Origin: GCA-020343675 sp964462945 | GTDB taxonomy: Bacteria > Planctomycetota > Phycisphaerae > Sedimentisphaerales > Anaerobacaceae | NCBI GenBank assembly: GCA_964462945.1 | Contig: CAYWZW010000009.1 | Span: forward strand, 1-64,000 | Reading direction: 5' to 3' | DNA length: 64,000 bases | Shown: in pieces, positions 36,235-46,500 of the stretch | Layout: the number at the start of each line of letters is the position of its first letter | How positions within the stretch are numbered: the stretch's first letter is position 1 | Position numbers and translations under genes: made by a program | Notes under the pieces: generated by a model | Database searches by the model: none | What the model saw: only the letters and a program-made list of their open reading frames with translations | Told to the model about the DNA's origin: nothing

Positions 36235-37554
36235 CTATACCTTCTCATCGTCAACGAGCATAAATCTGATCTGTGCTTCGGCCACCACGGTATCGCCGAC
36301 CATCGCCTGGCACCGGCATTGTGCCGTTCTGCTTCGCAGTCTCATGGTCTCGGCGGTCAGAATCAACTGGTCGCCGGGCACAACGGATTTCCGCAGTTTG
36401 ACATGGTCCATGCTGAACAGCACGGCGAGCTTCCCGGTGTGCTCCAGCCGCTGGGCGAACAGCAGGCCGGACACCTGGGCCATCGCTTCTACGATCAGGA
36501 CGCCGGGCATAATCGGCGTGCCGGGAAAATGCCCCTGGAAGAATTGCTCGTTGAAGCTCACGTTCTTAATGCCCTTGATGCGTGTGTCTCCTTCGATTTC
36601 GATGACCTTGTCCACCAGCAGAAAGGGATACCGGTGCGGCAGAATCTTGGCGATCTGGCGAATATCCAGGAGGGCGTCGGTCCCGAACCTGGCGATGCGC
36701 TCCTGCTGCCGGGCGGCCTCGTACAGCTTCGTCGCAAGCTGCTGATTCAGCGAGTGGCCGCTCTTGTAGGCGACAATCCTGCCCTTCAGCGCCCGCCCGA
36801 CCAGCCCCAGATCGCCGACCAGGTCCACAATCTTATGCCTGACGCACTCATTGGGGAACCTGTAGCTGTTTTTGATGGGCCCGTCCGAGCCAATGACCAG
36901 GAGGTCGCGAGGGCTGATGTGGGTCCCCAGCCCGCGTGCCTGGAACTGTTTTGCCTCGGCTTCGAGCAAAAAGGTGCGGGCCGGCGCCAAATGTTTTTCA
37001 AAGTTCTCCGGCGTGAGCTGGCAACTGAAAATCTGCCTGCCGATGCCGGCATGGCCGCCGTAATCGAGATCGTAGGTAATGCTCAATCCGTTGTCGGAAT
37101 TGGGCAGGGCATAGATACAGGCATCGCCGGCGGCGATGGTGATGGGCTTGGTGATAACGTACTCCTTCCGGCTGACGTTCTGCTCCTCCACCCCGATGCG
37201 TTTGAGAGCCTTGAAATACACGGCGCAACTACAGTCCGGAGCCGGCAGCTCCGGGCCGCTCACTTCGATAACGATGTTGTCGATTTCAAGGGCATTGACC
37301 GCGGCCATGCAGTGCTCGATGGTCTCGATGCTGGCCGAGCCTTTTTTCAACGTTGTCCGGCGGCTGCGTTCGGCCAGATTGGATGCGACGGCGCTGATCC
37401 GCACCGGCTCGGGCACGTCGGTCCGAACGAACGTAATGCCGGAGTCCGCGGGGGCGGGGCGAAAAACGACCTTCGCCTCCTTGCCCCCGAACAAGCCGCG
37501 GCCGCGCACCTTGCCTTCACCTTTTATCGTCTTCTGCAACTTCAAGTTTTTCAA
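36235..37554 (-). CDS. lpxC-fabZ: Bifunctional LpxC deacetylase / FabZ 3-hydroxyacyl-ACP dehydratase
   Basis: The 439-residue fusion joins LpxC (1-290), the zinc deacetylase committing lipid A synthesis, to FabZ (295-439), the fatty acid dehydratase. LpxC keeps Glu80-His81, His240, Asp244 and His267, matching E. coli E78, H79, H238, D242 and H265. FabZ keeps His307 (PHRYPF) and Glu356. Such fusions are known in Bacteroidetes and relatives. The usual DGSA loop reads DCSC at 107-110. No ATG fits: the frame begins at TTG codons (37554, or 37545 with AGAGGG about 8 bases upstream), inside the 3' end of lpxD. Confidence 0.92.
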   Translation of the reverse strand: MKNLKLQKTIKGEGKVRGRGLFGGKEAKVVFRPAPADSGITFVRTDVPEPVRISAVASNLAERSRRTTLKKGSASIETIEHCMAAVNALEIDNIVIEVSGPELPAPDCSCAVYFKALKRIGVEEQNVSRKEYVITKPITIAAGDACIYALPNSDNGLSITYDLDYGGHAGIGRQIFSCQLTPENFEKHLAPARTFLLEAEAKQFQARGLGTHISPRDLLVIGSDGPIKNSYRFPNECVRHKIVDLVGDLGLVGRALKGRIVAYKSGHSLNQQLATKLYEAARQQERIARFGTDALLDIRQIAKILPHRYPFLLVDKVIEIEGDTRIKGIKNVSFNEQFFQGHFPGTPIMPGVLIVEAMAQVSGLLFAQRLEHTGKLAVLFSMDHVKLRKSVVPGDQLILTAETMRLRSRTAQCRCQAMVGDTVVAEAQIRFMLVDDEKV

Positions 37555-38566
37555 CCCTCTTGCTCAGTTGCTTGAGCTGATCGGCCATTTTGGGCAGACG
37601 CATGGTCAGACCGACGATTCGCAGGGCCTCTTCTCTCTTGATCGCCGGGGTCCAGGCCAGTTTCTGCCCCGCCGGAACGCTACTCATCACACCGGCCTGA
37701 GCGCCCACCATTGTGCCGTCGCCGATTTCGATATTATCCGCCAGGCCGACCTGGCCGCCCAACACGACGCCGTCGCCCAGCTTGCAACTGCCGGAAATCC
37801 CGACCAGTGCCGCGATCAGACAGCATTTGCCGATGACGACGTTGTGCGCGACCTGGACGAGATTGTCGATCTTTGTCCCGGCTCCAATGATGGTATTTCC
37901 AAACTTGGCCCTGTCAATACAGCAATTGGCTCCTATCTCGACGCAATCCTCAATCACCACGCCGCCGTTGTGCGGAATCAGCCTGTGGGCGCCCTCGATG
38001 AACGAATACCCGAAGCCGGTCGAGCCGATCGTGGTGTTTGCCTGAACGATGACGTTATTGCCCAACGAGCAGTTGTGATATACGACGACGTTGCTGTCGA
38101 GCCGGCAATTCCCGCCGAGCCTTGAATTTTCGCCGATTTTGCATCCGCTGCCGATGATGCTGTCGGGCCCGATCCGAACGCCGTCGTCAATCACCACGCC
38201 CGCACCCACGGACACGCCTTTGGCGATCTGTACATTATCGCCGAGCTTGGCCGTCGGATCAATACCCTCAGTCGCAGGTTTAAGCCTGGGGGCAAAAATG
38301 TTCAAGACCTGGATCAGAGCGCCGTTCACGTCCTTGACAATCAGTTGCGGCTTGTCGAAATCGTCAAGGCGCGACGCGACGATGGCCGCCCCGGCCCGCG
38401 ATTGACGCAGCGCCGCCCGATGTTTATCGCTTGTGACGAAGGTTAATTCATTTTCGCCGGCGGCGTCTATGGAGCCCACGCCGGCGATTTCCCTGCCGGT
38501 ATCAGCAGCCTCACCCGTCAGTTCGGCGTCAAGCCGCTTGGCTAATTGTTCAAGCGTCAGTTTCAT
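37517..38566 (-). CDS. lpxD: UDP-3-O-acylglucosamine N-acyltransferase
   Basis: LpxD adds the second acyl chain to the LpxC product. The 349-residue protein has the N-terminal uridine-binding domain, a long hexapeptide left-handed helix and the catalytic-His stretch VQVAHNVVIGK, then a short C-terminal coiled segment (QLKQLSKRVEKLEVAEDD). Its 3' end overlaps the lpxC-fabZ start, and ompH lies 60 bases upstream, giving the conserved ompH-lpxD-lpxC-lpxA order. Confidence 0.94.
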   Translation of the reverse strand: MKLTLEQLAKRLDAELTGEAADTGREIAGVGSIDAAGENELTFVTSDKHRAALRQSRAGAAIVASRLDDFDKPQLIVKDVNGALIQVLNIFAPRLKPATEGIDPTAKLGDNVQIAKGVSVGAGVVIDDGVRIGPDSIIGSGCKIGENSRLGGNCRLDSNVVVYHNCSLGNNVIVQANTTIGSTGFGYSFIEGAHRLIPHNGGVVIEDCVEIGANCCIDRAKFGNTIIGAGTKIDNLVQVAHNVVIGKCCLIAALVGISGSCKLGDGVVLGGQVGLADNIEIGDGTMVGAQAGVMSSVPAGQKLAWTPAIKREEALRIVGLTMRLPKMADQLKQLSKRVEKLEVAEDDKR

Positions 38567-38626
38567 CGCAAGTCAAACACCCAAATACCTTCCCACCGGA
38601 ACGAAACTCCTTCTTCGCTCAAAGGT

Positions 38627-39238
38627 TCAATTGGTGAATTTTGCCTCTTCTTTGTCTAACGCGGCGATGACCTCGTCCGTCAAGTCCAGACATCCGCCGT
38701 TGTACAGCACTTTATGGGTCCGCAGGGCCATGGCAAGCTCCTCATACCTCGGCATGGGAAATTCAGGCTCATCGACCGCCAGCACCAGAGCCAGCCCCTT
38801 TTCCGCGCCTAACTGCTTGGTGATCCGCAGAATTTCTTTGTAGAGCTTCTCCATCCACAAGTGCTGTGCCAATGCCGTTAGCTGCGGGTTAACGTCCTGC
38901 ATCGTCTTGAGCTGGGCTTGCCTTTGCACCAGCTCCTGATACTGCTGCGCATAGTCGGTGCTATCGGGTTTTAGGGCCCCGGCCCGCATTCCTGCGGCCA
39001 GCGCCTTAACCTCCGTCGAGAGCTTTTCCTCCTCGGCGTCCATTTTGTCTTTCTCGGCCCCGTCTTTTTCTCTGAACTTGGCCGTGGCCTTGCAGTCCCG
39101 CAGCGCCCGCGAGACGCTGACCGTACCGATATTCGAGGCCGGCTTGCCGGAATTCGCCTGAGCCGGACCGTATGCATGGACCATGAACAGAGCAACCACA
39201 CTTATCAGACAACCCAAAAACATTGTTTTGACTTTCAT
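38627..39238 (-). CDS. OmpH/Skp-like periplasmic chaperone
   Basis: The 203-residue protein has a signal peptide (FLGCLISVVALFMVHAYGPAQA), the IGTVSVSRAL strand typical of OmpH, a long charged coiled-coil arm (residues 55-120) and a C-terminal strand. Skp-like trimers hold unfolded outer-membrane proteins for BamA, encoded directly upstream. AAGGA lies about 7 bases before the ATG. Sequence is divergent, but family, length and position agree. Confidence 0.85.
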   Translation of the reverse strand: MKVKTMFLGCLISVVALFMVHAYGPAQANSGKPASNIGTVSVSRALRDCKATAKFREKDGAEKDKMDAEEEKLSTEVKALAAGMRAGALKPDSTDYAQQYQELVQRQAQLKTMQDVNPQLTALAQHLWMEKLYKEILRITKQLGAEKGLALVLAVDEPEFPMPRYEELAMALRTHKVLYNGGCLDLTDEVIAALDKEEAKFTN

Positions 39239-39291
39239 ACATTATCCTTTCTTTCCAGAAATTTTCTCCGATTAACAATCCAGTCGTCAAT

Positions 39292-41448
39292 TTAGAACAA
39301 TCTTCCCATGCTGAAGCTGAATATCCGCGTCTCGTCCTCATCGTCTCGCATGAACGGCGTGGCAAGCTCAAATCGCATCGGCACCGGCCCCAGCAACTGC
39401 GGTATCATGATTTGTATGCCTGCTCCGACCGAAGCGCGGTACCTGCCGGTGTCTATCGTGCCGCTGTCCATGAAGAACAATGCCTCGATGTTCTGCCCGA
39501 CCAGAGGCACGGTGATCTCGCTATTGGCTAAGAATATCCAGTCGCTGCCGACCGGGTCCTTTCGCACCGGGTTCAGGACGTTTGTCTGCAAGCCCCGCGT
39601 GCTGACGCCCCGATAGTCGAAGCCTCTGATTCCATACTCGCCTGTCCCGCCGCCGTAGAACTTCTCGAAAGGAGGGGCCTCGGAGGCCGTCGTCGCCGCG
39701 AGCACCTTTACCGCCAGGACGGTCTTTCGCTCGATCAGGTCCTCATACAGCGTCGTGAACCATGTCGCCTTTCCCGTGGCGATTCCGAAATCGTCGCCGC
39801 CGGTGACCTGCTCGTAGCCGACGTTGAACCTGTAACCCTTGCTGGGGTTGTATATGTCATCTCGCATGTCTTTGCCGATGCCCGCCCGTGCCCCCAGAAG
39901 GAGATTGTAGCCTTTGACGTCAATGATTTCCTGGGGCGCGTCGCCGTCAAGGTCGCCGACCTCGACATTTTCAACGCGAAAGTCAAGACTGGGGCGCCAG
40001 CGGTTCTTGAGCCGCTTCTCGAAACCGATGTATCCCTTTGCCCTGTCTTCATCGTAGCTTTCTCTCCACCGTTCCCACTTTGAGCCTCCCACGTTGAGGG
40101 ACGTGGGCCTGTCCTGAAAGTACGGTTCGATGAACGTGACCGAATAGTAGCTCACGACGGTCCCCGGCTCCAGCGCGACTCTCAGGGTCTGGCCGGCGCC
40201 TTTGAAGCCCTGCATCGTGATGAACTCCCCGAAGCTGTCGGGCCAGTCTTGAACGTCGAAATTACGCTGCTCCCAGATCAACTGGCCGATGATGCCGCTG
40301 TCGCTTCCGATGGCGACGCCCGGATTCCACATCCCCGTCAGGCCCTCCTTGATGTCCACCACGGCATCCCTGCGGTCGTCCGCGCCGTCGGCGGGCGCAA
40401 CGGGCTTGATCATCGCCTGCTCCGACACCGTCATTCTCTGGACATATTTTTCCAGTTGGCCGCCGCCTTGTTTAGGGGCCATATCGGCGTTGTACAACGC
40501 GCCCGGCACAAAATCGTACTCGTCCAGAACGTGCCGGACGACCTTGTCCTGGGTCTGTTCGTTGCCGATAATATCAATCCTGCCGATGCGGAACTGCCTG
40601 CCCTCGACGATACTGAACTCGACGTCCACCGTGTTGACGTCGGTCACAAACCGGGGGTTCTGCCGCACTTCCGCATCGATATAACCGTTCTCGCGGTAGC
40701 GCTTGAGAATCCGCTTGGCCTGGGCCTGGGCCTTCAACTGATAATAGGGCTGTCCCGACTCCAATTCCAGTCCTTCCAGCAGCGTTTGGCCGTCATACTG
40801 GGTGTTGCCTTGGAACGTAACGTGCCCGACCCTATAGAGCGGCCCTTCCTCGATGATAAAGGTGACGTGGGCCTCGCCCCGGACGCCGATGCGGTGGTTC
40901 AGATAGCCCCTCTGATAATATATGGCTCGCAGCTTCTCCACGTCGTCGGCGATCTTCTCCTCGGTGTAATAGACCGGCCGGATCAGCCAGCTCCGGGTCT
41001 TTGTCTTTATCGCGGTTTCAAGGTCGCTCGTCTTCAGGGCCTTGTTGCCCTCAAACTTTATTGATTTGATCTGGATCCTGGGGCCTTCAAAGACCGTGTA
41101 AACGACCTGACCCTCGGCCAGCTTCTTTCTGTTGAGCGTCACCACGACGTGGGGATACCCTTTGCTTCGATAAAAGTCCGCGATGGCTGCTCGGCCCGAC
41201 TCGGCCAAAACCGGATCGAGGTATTCGCCCACCGCAAAGTCCAGCTTCTTCAGCAGCGTCTTGTCCTTGTACTTGCGGTTATTCTCGAATCTAATCGACT
41301 TGATAACGTCGATGCCGCTTTCCAGGGCCGGTTTCTTTGTCCCATTTTTTTCCTTGAGGTCCGCGGTGGATGCCGGATCGATGCCCAGGCTCCAAAGGAC
41401 AGTCGATATAACGATAATCACGGTAATATTTCGCATCGCGTATCTCAT
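39292..41448 (-). CDS. bamA: Outer membrane assembly protein BamA (Omp85)
   Basis: BamA inserts beta-barrels into the outer membrane. The protein (718 residues from ATG 41448; ATG 41436 also possible) has a signal peptide and four clear POTRA units (about residues 45-345 of the mature region, each with an (F/D)xGN-type strand). The C-terminal 16-strand barrel has the conserved IRGFDYRG motif and a terminal Phe (MGRLF). E. coli BamA has five POTRA domains; here only four are evident. It lies between dnaB and ompH on the same strand. Confidence 0.93.
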   Translation of the reverse strand: MRYAMRNITVIIVISTVLWSLGIDPASTADLKEKNGTKKPALESGIDVIKSIRFENNRKYKDKTLLKKLDFAVGEYLDPVLAESGRAAIADFYRSKGYPHVVVTLNRKKLAEGQVVYTVFEGPRIQIKSIKFEGNKALKTSDLETAIKTKTRSWLIRPVYYTEEKIADDVEKLRAIYYQRGYLNHRIGVRGEAHVTFIIEEGPLYRVGHVTFQGNTQYDGQTLLEGLELESGQPYYQLKAQAQAKRILKRYRENGYIDAEVRQNPRFVTDVNTVDVEFSIVEGRQFRIGRIDIIGNEQTQDKVVRHVLDEYDFVPGALYNADMAPKQGGGQLEKYVQRMTVSEQAMIKPVAPADGADDRRDAVVDIKEGLTGMWNPGVAIGSDSGIIGQLIWEQRNFDVQDWPDSFGEFITMQGFKGAGQTLRVALEPGTVVSYYSVTFIEPYFQDRPTSLNVGGSKWERWRESYDEDRAKGYIGFEKRLKNRWRPSLDFRVENVEVGDLDGDAPQEIIDVKGYNLLLGARAGIGKDMRDDIYNPSKGYRFNVGYEQVTGGDDFGIATGKATWFTTLYEDLIERKTVLAVKVLAATTASEAPPFEKFYGGGTGEYGIRGFDYRGVSTRGLQTNVLNPVRKDPVGSDWIFLANSEITVPLVGQNIEALFFMDSGTIDTGRYRASVGAGIQIMIPQLLGPVPMRFELATPFMRDDEDETRIFSFSMGRLF

Positions 41449-41544
41449 GCGCGGTCCGTCGCGAATCGAAGGACCGGGCACGAATCACAGACCTCGTTTG
41501 AACACTGACATCCTGTATTCTGTGTTCGGTATTCTGTATCCTTC

Positions 41545-43008
41545 TTAGAATGGCGCCGCTTGTTCCCCTACGTGCGAGGCGTTCTCAAAGCGCGTGACTT
41601 TCTCTCTGAATACCAGTTTCACGGTTCCCGTGGGACCGTTGCGCTGCTTGGCGATGATCAGCTCGGCCGTGCTGTCCTCCTGATAATCCGGCTCGCCCCG
41701 ATGATAATAATCTTCGCGGTGCAGCAGCATTACCACGTCGGCGTCCTGCTCGATACTGCCGCTCTCCCGCAGGTCGCTCATCCAGGGCCGATGTCCTTCC
41801 CGGCCTTCCGCGGCGCGATTCAATTGGCTCATGACCACCACCGGGATGTTCAGCTCCCGGGCCAGGGCCTTCAGATACCGTGAGATCGTCGTGATCTCCT
41901 GCTGCCGCGATTCGCTCTGCATGCCGCCTACGTGCATCAACTGCAAATAGTCCACCATGATACACCGGATATCGTGCTTGCTTTTGAGCCGCCGGGCCTT
42001 GGCGCGAAGCTCCAGCGGCGTCAGCGTCGAGGCGTCGTCGATGTAAATCGGCGCTTCGGACAGCTCCGCGCAGGCGTTCGCCAGCTTCTTATAGTGCTCA
42101 TCGCTCAGCAGGCCCCGTCTGACCTTCTGGCTGTCGATTTCGCTGATGCTGCACAGGAACCGCTCGGCTAACTGCTGGCGGCCCATCTCTAACGAGAAGA
42201 TCGCAACCGGCATCTTCTCGACCAGCCCGATGTGCTCGGCCATGTTCAGCGCCAGAGACGTCTTTCCCATGCTGGGCCGGCCCGCGACGATGATCATCTC
42301 GCCGTTTTGCAGGCCGCAGGTCAGATCGTCAAGCTCGTAATACCCGGTGGCCAGCCCCGTGACGTGCGTGCCCTGGCGGCTCTCGATCATCTCGAACGCT
42401 CGGACCACCAGGTCCTTCAGCGCGATGGCGTTGCCGGTGATGTTCCTGTCCGTGACGCCGAAGACCTTTCGCTCGGCCTCGTCCAGCATCTCGTGGGTCT
42501 CGCCGCTCTGCCGATAGGCGTTATCGAGGATCTCGCCCGCCACGGAAATCAGCTCGCGCAGCAGCATCTTGTCCTTGACCACGCCCGCGTAGTACATCAC
42601 ATTAGCCGAAGAGGGCACGGAGTCTAAAATCTTATTAATATACTCGACGCCGCCGACCTCTTCGAGACGGCTCTGCTTGACCAGCTCATCGCGAAGCAGC
42701 ACGCCGTCGATCCCGACGCCCTTGTTCTTTTCGTAAAGCGAAATCAGGGCTTCGAAGATGTGGCGATGCTCGATCCGGTAGAAGGCGTCGCGTTCCAAGA
42801 CCTCGACGACGTCCCCGATACACTCCGGGTCGAACAGCATCGAGCCCAAGACCGCCGCCTCGGCCGCCAACGATTCCGGCATGGTCCGCACCGTCGCCGG
42901 CGTCCCGGCGGCATCTGAGCTCACACTAACGGACGCTGCCGGCCCCGCTCCGCCTCGGGCCTCCCCCGAGACCAGCTTAGCCGTCTGAGTTCTTACTTTC
43001 CCTGCCAT
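41545..43008 (-). CDS. dnaB: Replicative DNA helicase DnaB
   Basis: DnaB is the hexameric fork helicase. The 487-residue protein has the N-terminal DnaB domain (SLAAEAAVLGSMLFDPECIG) and a RecA-like core with Walker A GRPSMGKTS, Walker B IMVDYLQLM and the RFLCSISEID segment. A basic, Ala/Gly-rich 40-residue N-terminal tail is extra. ATG at 43008 has GGAGG 6 bases upstream. It heads the bamA-lpx gene run. No intein is present. Confidence 0.95.
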   Translation of the reverse strand: MAGKVRTQTAKLVSGEARGGAGPAASVSVSSDAAGTPATVRTMPESLAAEAAVLGSMLFDPECIGDVVEVLERDAFYRIEHRHIFEALISLYEKNKGVGIDGVLLRDELVKQSRLEEVGGVEYINKILDSVPSSANVMYYAGVVKDKMLLRELISVAGEILDNAYRQSGETHEMLDEAERKVFGVTDRNITGNAIALKDLVVRAFEMIESRQGTHVTGLATGYYELDDLTCGLQNGEMIIVAGRPSMGKTSLALNMAEHIGLVEKMPVAIFSLEMGRQQLAERFLCSISEIDSQKVRRGLLSDEHYKKLANACAELSEAPIYIDDASTLTPLELRAKARRLKSKHDIRCIMVDYLQLMHVGGMQSESRQQEITTISRYLKALARELNIPVVVMSQLNRAAEGREGHRPWMSDLRESGSIEQDADVVMLLHREDYYHRGEPDYQEDSTAELIIAKQRNGPTGTVKLVFREKVTRFENASHVGEQAAPF

Positions 43009-43047
43009 AATCAGCCTCCTGCCTCCGTTGGTAAATTCAAACACCAA

Positions 43048-43480
43048 AAGAATTTGTAGGGTGGGGCTTGCCCCACCAAGAGTCAGAACGTCCTCCGGCT
43101 CTACGAAACTTCAATATTCGATATTCGTCATTCGATATTCGCTATTCAAATCAGCCGTGTAGCCGTGTAGTGCTATTTCGCATCGCATACCCGCAATCGC
43201 TGCATATTCCAACACCGACACGTACTCCACGTCAGCCCCGTATTGTACCGCCCCCCCAGCCCCCCGTCAAACGCGAAAACGCCAGTTTTTGCGTCCTGAG
43301 CCCATTCGGCTGCGCTCAGGGTAAACTCCGTCGAAGGACCTGATTATAAAATTGCCCTGCGTCCCGCCCGCGACAACCACCCTCTGTCATGCTGAGCGAA
43401 GCCGAAGGCGGAGTCGAAGCATCTGGCCTACGAATGAAATACACCCCCAATGATGATACAAACTGCCTACAGCCCCCAAC
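43048..43480. repeat. Repeat-rich spacer upstream of dnaB
   Basis: This gene-free spacer carries three dispersed repeats. A REP palindrome GTAGGGTGGGGCTTGCCCCA with CC lies at 43056-43077. ATTCGATATTCG-type tandem words lie at about 43110-43148. A GTCATGCTGAGCGAAGCCGA-type repeat lies at 43386-43422. No coding sequence or strong dnaB promoter stood out. Confidence 0.65.
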
Positions 43481-43513
43481 AAAAAGGGGCCGCAAGCGTG
43501 TTGCTCACAGCCC
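43481..43513 (-). terminator. Probable intrinsic terminator of the LRR gene
   Basis: Reading on the minus strand, GGGC...GCAA pairs with TTGC.GCCCC around a short loop with one internal bulge, followed by CTTTTTG. It begins about 28 bases after the LRR stop codon. The stem is imperfect, so strength is uncertain. Confidence 0.5.
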
Positions 43514-43540
43514 TTGAATCTCTCTCACAGAGGCCCTGGT

Positions 43541-46500
43541 CTATTTCTTCTTTTCTTTTCCTTGGTCATGCGGTACGATTACATCCACCGTCGCGGCTGT
43601 GATATTGCCTGAAGCATCCTCACATACAACATGGATTGTGTACACACGTCCACTGCCACCCCCGGCTCGCTCGGCTCGTAATAGAACTACCAAGGGATCA
43701 TCAGTGCACTCCCAGTCCGGCTCGGTGCTGCCGTCCCCCGGGCCGTTTATAGGCTCGTTGCAGGTTACCTCCGTAATCATGCAGAATGGATCCGCGTCGC
43801 AGTCATCCTCAGCGTCCACGTCCACAATGACCTCCACCATCTTGTGGTTCGGCGGCCACAGCACGTTTGGATTGGCTGAGACGCTATGGATCGTCGGCGC
43901 AGCGGTGTCCACAACAGTAACGTCCACCGTGTCGGCATCTGAGAACTGTCCATCATAGACTATCAAGGTCACTGTTGTCGTACCTAACGGAAGGATGATA
44001 GTCGCGTTGGAGCCCATTGCCGAGCCTCCTTCCCATGTCCACGTGTATGTTAGTGGCTGTATCTGACCATCGTCGGTTGAGCCGGAACCATCGAGGGTGA
44101 CACTTCCGCCGGCATGGCTTCCCTGCTCGACAGTTTGGTCCGGCCCGGCATCCGCCACAGGAGCCGTATTCAGCGATAGACCGGGGCCTCCCGGTTCAAC
44201 AATTTGACCGTTAGCTGTCAGGTCCCTATCACCCCGCTGACCATCCACGAGGTGGAGAATCACTCTATCGGCCAGAATTTCCGCTCCCGTTGTTCCATCA
44301 TAGAGAAACTCATACCAATGGTCCGTCGGATTGTCCGGAGTTGGGCCGTACTTGTAGTACGTTCCCACCTCGGCAGACGTGAAGAGGGTAACGGTGATTG
44401 CTGCAGCGGGCGTAATGCCTTGCACCGTAAACTCAAAAAAGCCGATGGGGAACTCGACACCCTCGGGAACGGGCTCTGGTGAGGGATTCGCAGTGGCAGT
44501 TACACCGCCCAGATCTGTCTGCTCAGGTGATTCCAGAGTCACATATCCGGCGTCCACCGCATTCGGCAGCGATGCGACCTCGTCCTGCAGCCCGTCCGGA
44601 ATCTCATCGTCATTCCCGTCGCCGTCATTGGGGGCCCCATTCTCAACTGCAGCGCTAACACCATCCGAATCAGCGTCAACCCACGGATCATATTGTATAT
44701 CAATCCCAGGATTGTTACCCTCGATCATGGGGATGTGAACGAAGTGCGAGTCCCAATTCAGAGGATTATTTGTGAGGTCCAAAAGGTCAAGATTTGTCAG
44801 TCCCGACAGCGGACTAATGTCGCTGATCTGATTGCCATGTAGGCTCAGCAAAGTCAAATTTGTCAGGCCAGCCAGAAGGCTTATATCGCTGACCTGATTG
44901 CCACCCACATACAAGTCAGTCAGATTTGTCAGTCCTGAAAGCGGGTTGACATCGCTGATCTGATTTATGCCAAGATGCAGGAAGGTCAGGTTTATCAGGC
45001 CGGCAAGTGGAATTATATCGATGACCTGATTGCCACACAGATACAAGTCAGTCAGATTTGTCAGGCCTGAAAGGGGGCTGACATCGATGATCTGATTGGC
45101 GGATAGGCTTAGCCAGGTTAGTTCTGTCAGTCCCGAAAGAGGGCTGATATTGTTGATCTGATTGTCACAAAGCTCCAGCATTGTCAGATTTGTCAGGCCG
45201 ACCAACGGACTTATATCGCCGATCTGATTTTCCCAAAGCGACAGTCGATCCAGCTTTGCGAGTCCCGAAAGCGGGCCTATGTTACTGATCTGATTGCCAT
45301 CGAGCAGTAGCACAGTCAGATCTGTAAGGTCGGAAAGTGCTAATATGTCGCTGATTTGATTCCACCGCAAATCCAAATAAGTCAGATTTGTCAGAGCGAC
45401 AAGGACTGAGATACCACTGATCTGATTGTTACTAAGCTCCAGTTGGGTCAGATTTGCCATGCCGGCAAGTGGGCTTATATCGCTGATTTGATTCTCAGAC
45501 AGAAATAGCCAAGTAAGGTTGACAGCATACTCAAGACCAGTTAGATCTTCGATTCCTCTGTTATTTGCACTGAGGTAAGTCAGTGTGGCCATCTGAGCTT
45601 GCGTCGGATCCGTTACGATGCCCAAGTTGTCTTTGACGGCCTGCTTCAAATTGGCATCGGTGAAATACACCGGGGGGCTATACGGGTTATACCATATGTT
45701 AACTCCAGGATTTTTGGCCTGGATCATCGGGATGTAAACGAAATGTGCGTCCCAATTCAGAGGATTATTTGTGAGGTCCAAAAGGTCAAGATTTGTCAGT
45801 CCCGACAGCGGACTAATGTCGCTGATCTGATTGCCGTATAGATGCAGTATGGCTATGTTTGTCAAGCCGGCAAGTGGACTTATATCGCCGATCTGATTGC
45901 CCCCTAAACCCAGTGATGTCAGGCTTGTCAGGCCTGAAAGGGGGCTGACGTTGCTGATCTGATTGCCTCCAATGCCTAGCCATGTCAGGTTTGTCAGGCC
46001 GGCCAGCGGGCTTATATCGCTGATCTGATTTGTGCCAAGTTCCAGCACCGTCAGATTTGTCAGGCCGGTCAGCATGCTTATATCGGTGATCTGATTTTCG
46101 TTAAGTAACAACCATGTCAGATTTGTCATTCCCGAGACGACTGAGATGTCGCTGATATCGTTGTCTTCAAGATTAAGACTTGTCAGTGCTGCCATGCCCG
46201 AAAGTGGGCTTATATCGCTAATCTGATTTTCCCAAAGCCACAGCTCAGTCAGCTTTGTCAGTCCCGACAGCGGACTCAGGTTGATGATCTGGTTGTTATC
46301 TAGGTTTAAGATTGTCAGGTTCACCGCATACTCGATACCAGTCAAATCCGCAATTCCTCTGTCCTCGGCAAAAAGCTGGCTAAGAGTAGCCATCTGGGCC
46401 TCCGTCGGATTTCTGCCATCAGTTATGCCCAACGCCTCCTGGACAACGGATCTCAACGCGGCGTCTGGCATAACGACCGGATCCTCTGGCGCAGCCCAGG

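Noticed and set aside
36154..37575. Long plus-strand open frame opposite lpxC-fabZ
   Set aside because: Shadow of a conserved gene whose catalytic residues are all present on the minus strand.
41545..43008. Intein in dnaB
   Set aside because: Length and continuous alignment of the helicase motifs leave no room for an insertion.
43048..43540. CRISPR array
   Set aside because: The repeats in this and similar spacers are palindromic, unevenly spaced and of several types, with no regular spacers or cas genes.
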